NCBI RefSeq assembly: GCF_000750005.1
Contig: NZ_JPYA01000144.1
Location: 1-7,688 of the forward strand
Direction: 5' to 3'
From: Geobacillus icigianus
GTDB lineage: Bacteria; Bacillota; Bacilli; Bacillales; Anoxybacillaceae
Length of the DNA stretch: 7,688 nt
Shown here: positions 1-5,724 of the stretch, in pieces
How the letters are laid out: each line of letters opens with the position of its first letter
Numbering within the stretch: position 1 is the stretch's first letter
Notes under the pieces: generated by a model
The model's database searches: none
What the model was told of the DNA's origin: nothing
Seen by the model: only the letters and a program-made list of their open reading frames with translations
Translations under genes and position numbers: made by a program

Positions 1-831
1 TCAAATACAGAGCTTACTTTTCAAAAAGATGAATTTGAACCATATACTTATCTTGAAGAAATAGAACATATCATAGTCATAGAAAATATCAAAGATGCTT
101 GGAAAATCACTAAGGATATCTATGATGAACTTGGCGCTCCCAACGAGTCTGCCATTAATGACCTAAACTATAATAAGAATTTTTATGATATGTTCAAGAA
201 GAACAAAATTCCTGTAAAAGAAAAAGCTAAACTCTCAAAAAAGCTACAAGACTCAATATATCAATATTCTGTAGATGAAACGCAAAATAGAACAAGTTTA
301 GCGTCGACTCAAATGTTTTATTCGACAGCTATCGAATCGACATCTCTCGACAAAGCTGTTGAGTATGCTAGAAAATGGGCCTTATCCTACAATCCGGAAT
401 ATAAAAAGTATGATAATGATTGTACAAATTTTGTTTCACAGATCTTATACGCTGCTGGATTCAAAACAGATTCTACATGGAAACCTTATACGAACGCTTG
501 GATACAAGTAGAGGCATTTCATGATTATCTTGTTGACAAAAAAGGTTTCAACAGTTATGAGTATAGTTCAGGAGATGAGGCTGGCAATGCGGCTAATAAT
601 GCAACAGTTGGTGATGTAATACAGTTCTATAATATCACAAAACTTCGATATTCTCACACCGTATATGCAACTAAGAGGGTATGGAGATCAGAGCGAGGAA
701 CTTATGACATTCTTTATTGTGGACATTCAAGTGCAAGACTTGATTATAGTTTAATTGATGCATTTGAGTCAAGCAGTTATTATACAAGATTAAGAGTGAT
801 TAAGATTTATTATGGACCACTTATTGCATAA
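1..831 (+). CDS. Putative amidase domain (Amidase_6-like) protein, 3' part
   Basis: The reading frame is open from the first base, so the true start lies left of the window; 276 residues are visible, ending at TAA 829-831. An ATG at 190 has no ribosome binding site, and the frame before it reads as normal AT-rich coding sequence, so it is probably internal. Residues from about 115 of the visible part resemble the Amidase_6 family: a helix with DKAVEYARKW, the catalytic-cysteine motif NDCTNFVSQ (Cys near visible residue 141), a tryptophan-rich stretch, GDVIQFYN, and the histidine motif YSHTVYAT (His near 219), followed by CGHSS. Such domains belong to the NlpC/P60-like papain fold and are thought to cleave amide bonds, possibly in peptidoglycan; the substrate is unknown. 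The key Cys and His are present, so the domain looks intact. The gene is AT-rich, unlike lutABC, and ends only a few bases before an IS remnant, so its last residues may have been altered. No signal peptide can be judged because the N-terminus is missing. Confidence 0.8.
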   Translation, partial: SNTELTFQKDEFEPYTYLEEIEHIIVIENIKDAWKITKDIYDELGAPNESAINDLNYNKNFYDMFKKNKIPVKEKAKLSKKLQDSIYQYSVDETQNRTSLASTQMFYSTAIESTSLDKAVEYARKWALSYNPEYKKYDNDCTNFVSQILYAAGFKTDSTWKPYTNAWIQVEAFHDYLVDKKGFNSYEYSSGDEAGNAANNATVGDVIQFYNITKLRYSHTVYATKRVWRSERGTYDILYCGHSSARLDYSLIDAFESSSYYTRLRVIKIYYGPLIA

Positions 832-905
832 GACAGGGTAGCGTCAAAAGTTTGATGAAAACTCCACACATGCCATCCCATGGAGCATCGTGAGGCATCT
901 TGGGA

Positions 906-1063
906 GCCGGATTCGCCCTTGACCAACACCCGCCAAAGGTGAGAAAGCGTCGTCAAGGGCGACGGGGACAAAAAAGAGGGCATAGGAAAGCCGCCCTTGC
1001 CCTTGCCGCATTTTCCCCTTGGCGGTGTTCGGTTGGTCAAGGGTTCGCTTCGCCGAATCCGGC
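906..1063. repeat. Imperfect inverted repeat in the IS tail
   Basis: The left arm (906-937, containing CCCTTGACCAACACC) is repeated inverted in the right arm (1017-1063, which on the minus strand contains CCCTTGACCAACCGAACACC). The outer ends match as GCCGGATTCG against CGAATCCGGC. The right arm carries about 10 extra bases between the GGATTCG part and the CCCTTGACC part, plus a few extra bases further in. About 80 bases separate the arms and include further CCCTTG/CAAGGG copies at 954-959, 994-999 and 1000-1005. The whole could fold as a long hairpin. It may be a subterminal structure of the IS or a small MITE-like unit nested in it. No protein-coding content is supported here. Confidence 0.6.
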
Positions 1064-1100
1064 AGGAGTTCTGTTCAACGGGCTCCGGCGAACAAAAAAG

Positions 1101-1590
1101 TCAGGGCGCCTCTTGTTGGAGAAATGCTTGTGCCATGGCGATCCGTTTCGTCCACCGGGTTGGCACAGGCGGAAGATCCGCCAGTTCCGGGATGACGACC
1201 GGCACCCGGCCTTCGAGCGCGCTGTGTGGGCGCAGGAAGTTGAAATACGCCACAAACAGTGTGACAAAAAAGGACACCGAGCCTTCTTCCGCCCCAAATC
1301 CGTGAGTCGATCAGCAGCTGCCTTGAAACGTCCGATTGAATCGCTCAATGTGGTTTTGAGTGGACGGAACTCCTCGGACACCGGATCCTCGTTGGTCAGC
1401 CGATCACTTGGCGGACATCGAATAGGATCCCGTGCTGGGCAAAGAAGTGCTGCACCAGCAGGTAAAGGGGATTGTCGTCGACGACAAACGACAAGTCGTC
1501 TAGGATGGCCGGCAGCTATTGGACCGCGTTTGCCTCATTAAAAGCCGGCGAACCGCTTGCCAATGCGATCGATGTGAGCCGGCAATATTG
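1101..1590 (-). pseudogene. Degenerate DDE transposase, C-terminal half
   Basis: Reading the minus strand from about 1590, one frame gives LTSIALASGSPAFNEANAVQ, a TAG stop (1516-1518), then LPAILDDLSFVVDDNPLYLL and FFAQHGILFDVRQVIG, ending at a TGA (1396-1398). A one-base shift restores LTNEDPVSEEFRPLK, and a second shift near 1355 restores NHIERFNRTFQGSC, a TGA (1311-1313), then STHGFGAEEG, YFNFLRPHSALEGRVPV and a tail ending LQQEAP with TGA at 1101-1103. The NHIERFNRTF segment (Glu codon 1344-1346) and the YFNFLRPHSAL segment are typical of the rve/DDE transposase C-terminus, and VDDN (1471-1479) probably carries the second catalytic Asp. The first Asp and the DNA-binding N-terminus are absent. 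With two frameshifts and two internal stops this is a dead gene. Sequencing error alone is unlikely to explain four lesions in under 500 bases. The family is not assigned. Confidence 0.75.
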
Positions 1591-1629
1591 AACGAAAAAA
1601 CGGTGCCCGATGAACAAGGGGCACCGTTT
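1591..1629 (-). terminator. Rho-independent terminator of lutABC
   Basis: On the minus strand an 11-bp perfect stem (1619-1629 pairing with 1598-1608, AAACGGTGCCC on one arm) closes a 10-base loop and runs straight into a T-rich tail at 1591-1600. It begins 9 bases after the lutC stop codon, exactly where the operon should end. Confidence 0.9.
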
Positions 1630-1637
1630 CGTTTTGC

Positions 1638-2360
1638 TTACCGGTCGGTGACAATGATATACGCCGCTTTCATTGGCCCGTGGACGCCGACGACCAAGTT
1701 CATTTCAATGTCGGCGGAGTTGCTCGGGCCGGTGATGAAGTTGATGCATGACGGAACGAGGACGCCTTGTTCGATTTGCTCGTGAATGAGCGCCGCCGCT
1801 TGCGTCATGCGCGGCACGATGGTGCTTTTCGGAACGATGGCGATATACGTCTTCGGCAGAAAGTGAATGGCCCGCCCTTGCCCGTTGCGGGAAAACAGCA
1901 CGACCGTTCCCGATTCGGCGAGGGTGATGTCGCTAAAGGCGATGCCGACGTTCGCCTGTTCGGCGGCGTCAATGTTTTGGCAGCCGAGCGCCGGGTTCCA
2001 CACGTGAACGTCCGTTTGTGCCGCCGGCCATTCCTCCTGAAGCAAGGGGGACAGGCCATACTCGGCAAAGCGCGGATCGTTTGGCACGATGACCGGTCCG
2101 CCGCCGTAGGCCGACACTTGTCGCTTCAGCACGCCCGCCAGTTCGGCGCTTGTTGTCTCGATGTAGTCCGTATGAATAAGTGTGCACTGTTGGCGAAGCG
2201 CCGCCAGCAAGTCGTCTTGACTATAGCCGGCAAACACCGTCCATTGCGGCGCATTATCCCATTGCGGCCGGGAGATGCCGGACAGGCGGGGGCTTCTTCC
2301 GAGACGCTCGGCGATCGTTTGTAAAAACGCGTCACGGTTTTGAATCGTACCACGCATCAT
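1638..2360 (-). CDS. lutC: L-lactate utilization protein LutC
   Basis: LutC is the third component of the LutABC L-lactate oxidation system, a cytoplasmic protein of the LUD domain family (PF02589) that is required for lactate growth in Bacillus; its exact catalytic part is not settled. The product is 240 residues, the usual size. Matching segments include the N-terminus [48 protein letters not shown] and the C-terminal [19 protein letters not shown]. The start is the first of two ATG codons (ATGATG), chosen because a GGAGGG site (2369-2374) lies 8 bases upstream and the ATGA overlaps the lutB stop, indicating translational coupling. An in-frame ATG at 2447 would add 29 residues lying inside lutB and is rejected. 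It ends just before a strong terminator and is the last gene of the operon. Confidence 0.96.
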   Translation of the reverse strand: MMRGTIQNRDAFLQTIAERLGRSPRLSGISRPQWDNAPQWTVFAGYSQDDLLAALRQQCTLIHTDYIETTSAELAGVLKRQVSAYGGGPVIVPNDPRFAEYGLSPLLQEEWPAAQTDVHVWNPALGCQNIDAAEQANVGIAFSDITLAESGTVVLFSRNGQGRAIHFLPKTYIAIVPKSTIVPRMTQAAALIHEQIEQGVLVPSCINFITGPSNSADIEMNLVVGVHGPMKAAYIIVTDR

Positions 2361-3787
2361 GATGGATTCCCTCCTTTTTGCCGATTGTGAAACCAGTCGC
2401 GAAACCGCTCTTTGCTTGGCGCCGGAAACTCGCGGCTTTCTGTCCACGCTTTCAGTGGGCCGGGGCCTTTTCTGATGCGCCCGTCTTCGGCAAACGGGGC
2501 GAAGGCGCTTGGCGCCAACTTCGTGCCGAACCGGTACAATGACGGCGAGGCGGTCCCGAGGCGAAACGCCTTCATCGCCAGCTTTTCCGCGACCGGCGCT
2601 TTTCCTTCCTGCTCGACGATGATTTGGCGATGTTTGATGAGCAGCTCATGAAGCGGAATTTTCACCGGACATGCCTCCGTACAGGCCGCGCAAAGGGAGG
2701 ACGCGTACGGAAGCTCCTTGTAGTCGTCATAGCCGCCTAAAAGCGGCGACAAGACCGCGCCGATCGGGCCGGAGTAAATCGAGCCGTACGAATGGCCGCC
2801 GATATGGCGGTATACCGGGCAGACGTTGACACAGGCCGCGCAGCGAATGCATTGCAGCACCGGCTGAAACTCTGTGCCTAAAATCGATGAACGCCCGTTG
2901 TCGACGATGACGAGATGGAACTCTTCCGGTCCGTCAGCGTCCCCTTCGTCGCGCGGACCGGTGAGGACGGTGATGTAGCTCGTCAATTTTTGCCCGACGG
3001 CGCTGCGTGTCAACATGCTCACAAGCACTTCCATTTCTTCAAATGTCGGAACGATCCGCTCCATGCCCATGACCGTAATTTGGGTTTTCGGCAGCGCGGT
3101 CACTAAGTCGGCGTTGCCCTCGTTCGTAACGAGAGTGATCGAGCCCGATTCGGCGATGGCGAAGTTGCAGCCGGTGATGCCGATGTCAGCCGTCAAATAG
3201 TCGCGCCGCAGCGTTTCGCGGGCATGACGCGCGAGTTCAACCGGATCGGACGATTTCGTATAGCCAAGCTTGCGGCGGAAGACGTCGCGAATTTGCTCTT
3301 TGTTTTTATGGAGCGCCGGGCCGACGATATGCGACGGCGGGTCATGATCGTCAATCTGCAAAATGTACTCGCCGAGGTCGGTTTCGACAACGTCACAGCC
3401 GATGGCCTCAAGCACCGGGTTTAAATTGATTTCCTCGGTCACCATTGATTTGGATTTGACGATTTTTTTCGCCTGTTTTTCCAAAGCGATGCGGCGGATG
3501 TAGTCGTTCGCTTCTTCGGCCGTCCGGGCGAAAAAGACGTGGCCGCCCCGGTTGGCAACGTTTTCACTAAGCTGCATTAAATAATAGTCCAAGTTTTCGA
3601 GCGTATGTTTTCGGATTTGTTCAGCGAGCGAGCGCCACTCCTCCCAATGGCCGAGCTCTTCAATGACGCCAAGCCGCCGCACATAGCCGCGGTCTTGCAT
3701 GCCGGCGACCGCCCCGCGCATAAAATTATTTTGCAAGTTTTCCTCGACCCGTTTCCAAAACGGCCCGTTTTCGATTTTCATCGGCAT
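2357..3787 (-). CDS. lutB: L-lactate utilization iron-sulfur protein LutB
   Basis: LutB is the iron-sulfur subunit of the LutABC complex that oxidises L-lactate to pyruvate. The 476-residue product has an N-terminal LUD-type domain (about residues 60-300, with [39 protein letters not shown] and [16 protein letters not shown]). Ferredoxin-like 4Fe-4S motifs follow: [12 protein letters not shown] (Cys 313, 316, 319, 323) and CAACTEACP (Cys 366, 369, 373). The tail [11 protein letters not shown] matches the family C-terminus. Length and motifs agree with Bacillus subtilis LutB as I know it. The start [14 protein letters not shown] is supported by AAAAGGAGGG (3796-3805), 8 bases upstream and inside the lutA coding region. 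The TGA stop overlaps the lutC start. All cluster ligands are present and no lesion is seen, so the gene looks functional. Confidence 0.97.
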   Translation of the reverse strand: MPMKIENGPFWKRVEENLQNNFMRGAVAGMQDRGYVRRLGVIEELGHWEEWRSLAEQIRKHTLENLDYYLMQLSENVANRGGHVFFARTAEEANDYIRRIALEKQAKKIVKSKSMVTEEINLNPVLEAIGCDVVETDLGEYILQIDDHDPPSHIVGPALHKNKEQIRDVFRRKLGYTKSSDPVELARHARETLRRDYLTADIGITGCNFAIAESGSITLVTNEGNADLVTALPKTQITVMGMERIVPTFEEMEVLVSMLTRSAVGQKLTSYITVLTGPRDEGDADGPEEFHLVIVDNGRSSILGTEFQPVLQCIRCAACVNVCPVYRHIGGHSYGSIYSGPIGAVLSPLLGGYDDYKELPYASSLCAACTEACPVKIPLHELLIKHRQIIVEQEGKAPVAEKLAMKAFRLGTASPSLYRFGTKLAPSAFAPFAEDGRIRKGPGPLKAWTESREFPAPSKERFRDWFHNRQKGGNPS

Positions 3788-4523
3788 TGTCGTTTCCCTC
3801 CTTTTCGCTATGCTGATTTAACACTTCGGCGATATGCATGACGCGAATCGGTTTGCCGAGCCGCTCGATGCGTCCGCCGATGTTTAGTAAACAGCCGCAA
3901 TCGGCACCGATCACGTAGTCGGCGTCCACTTCGTCGATATGGGCGATTTTCTCATCTACCATTTGTTCGGAAATCGGACCCATTTTGACGGAAAACGTGC
4001 CGCCAAATCCGCAACATTGATGAGCGTTCGGCAGCGGAACAAGCTCAAGCCCGTTGACGCGTTCTAATAAGCGGAGCGGCGCTTCTTTGACGCCAAGGAG
4101 CCTTGTCATGTGACAGGACGTATGGTACGTCGCCCGCCCGGGGAGCGAGGCGCCGACATCCTCGACGTTCAGCACGTCAACGAGAAATTGCGTCAGCTCG
4201 TACGTTTTCGCCGCTAGGCGCTTCGCTTCGTCTTCCCATTCCGGATCGCCGCGGAAGAGGTGTGGGTATTCTTTTACCATGGCCGCGCACGAGCCGGATG
4301 GGGTGACGACATAGTCGGCAGCGGCGAACGCGCGCATCATTTGTTTCATCGCCTCTTTCGCTTCTTGGACATAGCCGCTGTTATACGCCGGCTGTCCGCA
4401 GCACGTTTGCGCCTCGGGAAAATCAATCTCACAGCCGAGCCGCTCGAGCAGTTCGACGGTCGCTTTGCCGGCCTCCTTATAAAAGAGATCGATCAAGCAG
4501 GTAACGAATAACGAGACTTTCAT
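3726..4523 (-). CDS. lutA: L-lactate utilization protein LutA (CCG-domain oxidoreductase subunit)
   Basis: LutA is the CCG-domain subunit of LutABC, related to the glycolate oxidase GlcF and heterodisulfide reductase HdrB families, whose two cysteine-rich repeats bind an iron-sulfur centre or take part in redox chemistry. The 265-residue product shows the N-terminal [15 protein letters not shown], the first repeat with [12 protein letters not shown] (CCG 41-43) and SGSCAAM (Cys79), and the second with [12 protein letters not shown] (Cys137), [15 protein letters not shown] (CCG 170-172) and [11 protein letters not shown] (Cys 209, 211). The start is backed by GGGAGGG (4531-4537), 7 bases upstream. 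The frame continues about 26 residues past the usual family end (near HIAEVLN), reading through the lutB ribosome binding site and overlapping lutB by 62 bases. This is the first gene of the operon, transcribed from the promoter near 4582. Confidence 0.96.
   Translation of the reverse strand: MKVSLFVTCLIDLFYKEAGKATVELLERLGCEIDFPEAQTCCGQPAYNSGYVQEAKEAMKQMMRAFAAADYVVTPSGSCAAMVKEYPHLFRGDPEWEDEAKRLAAKTYELTQFLVDVLNVEDVGASLPGRATYHTSCHMTRLLGVKEAPLRLLERVNGLELVPLPNAHQCCGFGGTFSVKMGPISEQMVDEKIAHIDEVDADYVIGADCGCLLNIGGRIERLGKPIRVMHIAEVLNQHSEKEGNDNADENRKRAVLETGRGKLAK
3796..3805 (-). promoter_or_regulatory. lutB ribosome binding site inside lutA
   Basis: AAAAGGAGGG on the minus strand lies 8 bases before the lutB ATG and within the last codons of lutA. 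It fixes the lutB start at 3787. Because it sits in translated lutA sequence, lutB translation is probably coupled to ribosomes finishing lutA. Confidence 0.85.
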
Positions 4524-4559
4524 CGGTTCTCCCTCCCGTGTACCGAGTTTAATGAACAG

Positions 4560-4572
4560 GTCATCTGATGAC
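4560..4572. promoter_or_regulatory. Probable LutR operator
   Basis: GTCATCTGATGAC is a 13-bp inverted repeat (GTCATC-T-GATGAC) placed about 10 bases downstream of the lutABC -10 box, so it should cover the start of transcription. From memory, the GntR-family repressor LutR of Bacillus subtilis recognises TCATC-N-GATGA, and this site matches that form exactly with an extra G/C pair on each side. Binding here would block lutABC until L-lactate is present. The lutR gene itself is not in the window. Confidence 0.75.
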
Positions 4573-4581
4573 TATATGTCT

Positions 4582-4587
4582 ATTATA
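4582..4587 (-). promoter_or_regulatory. lutABC promoter, -10 box
   Basis: A perfect TATAAT on the minus strand lies 58 bases upstream of the lutA ATG and just upstream of the LutR-like operator. The -35 region, about 17 bases further upstream (near 4605-4610), reads CTACGA and is poor, so an activator, an A-rich upstream tract or a different spacing may matter. This is the only good sigma-A-like -10 box I see before lutA. Confidence 0.6.
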
Positions 4588-4685
4588 AAATGTTTTTTTC
4601 CGATTCGTAGCCCTTTTTTGAAAAAAAAAACACTCATGAATAAGTCTTGTTTCCCCCTAGCATGAAATGATGAATTCAGACGACA

Positions 4686-4855
4686 CATTTTCACAGAAAG
4701 TCCCATGAGCAGCGCAATCTGCCCTCCACTTCGGGATGCAAACGCGCGCCGGTGCAGCATGTTCACGGAAAAGATCCATGGGCAGTGATCTGCCCTCCAC
4801 CCGGGGATGAAAATCCGCGTCAGTCCTGCATTTTCATGGAAAGCAATAACCCATT
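4686..4855. repeat. Tandem direct repeat, 71-72 bp unit, about 2.3 copies
   Basis: Unit 1 starts at 4686 (CATTTTCACAGAAAG), unit 2 at 4758 (CATGTTCACGGAAAAG) and a partial unit 3 at 4829 (CATTTTCATGGAAAG). Units 1 and 2 share CCATG, the block ATCTGCCCTCCAC and CGGGGATG or CGGGATG at matching places. Unit 2 contains a perfect small hairpin, GGGCAGTGATCTGCCC (4780-4795), which is mostly kept in unit 1. A more diverged copy may precede unit 1 (about 4633-4685, with CATGA and CCCCCTAG). The array lies in the gene-free region upstream of the lut promoter. No protein is supported; the one open frame crossing it (4572-4766, minus) lacks a ribosome binding site. Function unknown. Confidence 0.7.
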
Positions 4856-4870
4856 TACGTTAACTTATCA

Positions 4871-4917
4871 ACGGAAGAAGTCTCCCGCTTCTAAACAATG
4901 AAAAGGGGAGGTGAATT
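4871..4917 (+). mobile_element. Possible IS200/IS605-type right end remnant
   Basis: The stretch CGGAAGAAGTCTCCCGCTTC, a short spacer and then AAAAGGGGAGGTGAATTC can fold into an imperfect hairpin: CTCCC and CTT, separated by one unpaired G, pair with AAG and GGGAG. This layout, a purine-rich GAAGAAG lead, a bulged hairpin and a GAATTC-like end, resembles the right ends of IS200/IS605 elements and the 3' part of the guide-like RNA made next to tnpB. No tnpA or tnpB sequence remains upstream. The match is from memory of the general form, so this call is tentative. Confidence 0.35.
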
Positions 4918-5010
4918 CCGGTAGCGTAGCTGAAAGTTGTCTTTTTTTTGCTATTAATCAGTCTGAGCCCAACAATCGTCGTTGTTCTTTATCGATTGAC
5001 TAGAAAGGAA

Positions 5011-5045
5011 AGAGGGTGTCCAAAAGCAATGAGACACCCTTTTTT
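5011..5045 (+). terminator. Hairpin terminator, best on plus strand
   Basis: GGGTGTC (5014-5020) pairs with GACACCC (5033-5039) around a 12-base loop and is followed by six T (5040-5045) on the plus strand. On the minus strand the hairpin is followed by a weaker TCTTTCCTTT tract, so it may also help end transcription of the two-component genes. No plus-strand gene precedes it here, which suggests it is left over from a lost mobile element or gene. Confidence 0.65.
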
Positions 5046-5124
5046 CTACTATATATGCTCATTAATCGAATCTGCAATTCTATATCTAGTGTTTAGCTAG
5101 AGAACAGCTAGCCTTGTGAGCTTT

Positions 5125-5724
5125 CTACCCAATCAATCCCAGCTTTATTGCCTTCACAACCGCTCCGACCCGCGAATCAGCATCGAGTTTTCGCAAAATG
5201 GAAGACACATGATGTTCTACTGTTCTGCGGCTGATATGCAGCAATTCGCTAATTTCCGCATTTGTCTTATCTTCGGAAATGAGTTGGAGAATGTCCAATT
5301 CAGTTTTTGTAAGAGGAGAGTTGCAGTGGTCCAATCGATTAATTGGGAACGATTTAACCCCTAGATAAGTTTGCCGAATGGCATTGGCTAATTCAAAGAC
5401 CGAACTTTCCTTAGTAACGAAGGCATAAGCGCCAGCTTCATAGGCGGCTTGAATGTATTCGTCATAATTATATCCGGATAAAATCACAACTTTGCAGGTA
5501 GGGTATGTTTGGGCAATTTTTCTCACCCATTCAATCCCATTATCATTTTTCATCCTTATATCCATGACAACGACATTAGGATTATGTTTTTTGATTTCTG
5601 TCTCTAAAAGTGCGGGATCGCAAACGGTATTGACGACTTCCAAATCAATTTCATTTTCTAACAATTGTTGAATTCCATGCATGACCAATAAATGGTCATC
5701 TACTAATAATACTTTGATTTTCAT
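5125..5724 (-). CDS. Two-component response regulator, NarL/LuxR family
   Basis: The 199-residue product is a typical two-domain regulator. The receiver domain (about residues 3-120) has the acidic pair Asp9-Asp10 (VDDH), phospho-acceptor Asp55 (VVVMDIRM), Ser83 (VVILSG) and Lys105 (FVTKESS). The C-terminal LuxR-type helix-turn-helix (about 137-197) contains LTKTELDILQLI, TNAEISELLHISRRTVEHHV and ILRKLDADSR. It should bind DNA when phosphorylated by the partner kinase encoded just upstream. The start is taken at ATG 5724, preceded by AAGGTGGGGG (5727-5736); a longer start at 5778 would add 18 residues that do not fit the receiver domain. It overlaps the kinase gene by 29 bases, indicating coupled translation. 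The arrangement resembles comP-comA and other HPK7 pairs, but the sequence is not close enough to ComA, DegU or LiaR to assign a symbol. It is AT-rich compared with lutABC. Confidence 0.92.
   Translation of the reverse strand: MKIKVLLVDDHLLVMHGIQQLLENEIDLEVVNTVCDPALLETEIKKHNPNVVVMDIRMKNDNGIEWVRKIAQTYPTCKVVILSGYNYDEYIQAAYEAGAYAFVTKESSVFELANAIRQTYLGVKSFPINRLDHCNSPLTKTELDILQLISEDKTNAEISELLHISRRTVEHHVSSILRKLDADSRVGAVVKAIKLGLIG

Larger units (their letters stand above)
834..1590 (-). mobile_element. Decayed insertion sequence remnant (DDE transposase type)
   Basis: This stretch separates the amidase gene from the lutC terminator and holds no intact gene. Its right two thirds encode a broken transposase C-terminus on the minus strand (see the pseudogene at 1101-1590). 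Its left third is a non-coding tail with an imperfect inverted repeat at 906-1063. The left edge is placed near the motif GGTAGCGTCAAAAG at about 836, directly after the amidase stop, where the sequence changes from AT-rich coding to mixed non-coding. The right edge is placed where the lutC terminator begins. Both edges are estimates: no target-site duplication or matching terminal repeat was seen. The 5' half of the transposase and the other IS end are missing, so the element cannot move by itself. The IS family is not assigned. Confidence 0.6.
4588..5124. other. Gene-free intergenic region between lutA promoter and response regulator
   Basis: About 540 bases without a supportable gene. Besides the tandem repeat, the possible IS end and the hairpin terminator listed separately, it holds a 5-bp hairpin GCTAG/CTAGC at 5096-5112 just beyond the response regulator stop, too weak to call a terminator. 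It is a patchwork of short mobile or repeat debris between two operons transcribed in the same direction. Confidence 0.7.

Noticed and set aside
810..1040. Minus-strand frame of 76 codons overlapping the amidase end
   Set aside because: No ribosome binding site, it crosses the inverted repeat and looks like chance coding in the IS tail.
1037..1381. Minus-strand frame of 114 codons
   Set aside because: Only its first residues (SEEFRPLK) belong to the transposase; after the frameshift the rest is out of frame.
900..1541. Open plus-strand frame of 213 codons across the IS remnant
   Set aside because: It lies antisense to the recognisable transposase fragment, is rich in Arg and low-complexity residues, has no ribosome binding site and no family resemblance.
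2361..2447. Upstream start of lutC at 2447
   Set aside because: It would place 29 residues inside lutB without family support; the ATG at 2360 has GGAGGG 8 bases upstream.
4572..4766. Small minus-strand frame (64 codons) over the tandem repeat
   Set aside because: No ribosome binding site; it covers the lut promoter and reads through repeat and poly-A sequence ending in the -10 region.
4686..4855. CRISPR array
   Set aside because: The units are 71-72 bp and similar across most of their length, with no constant short repeat alternating with unique spacers and no cas genes.
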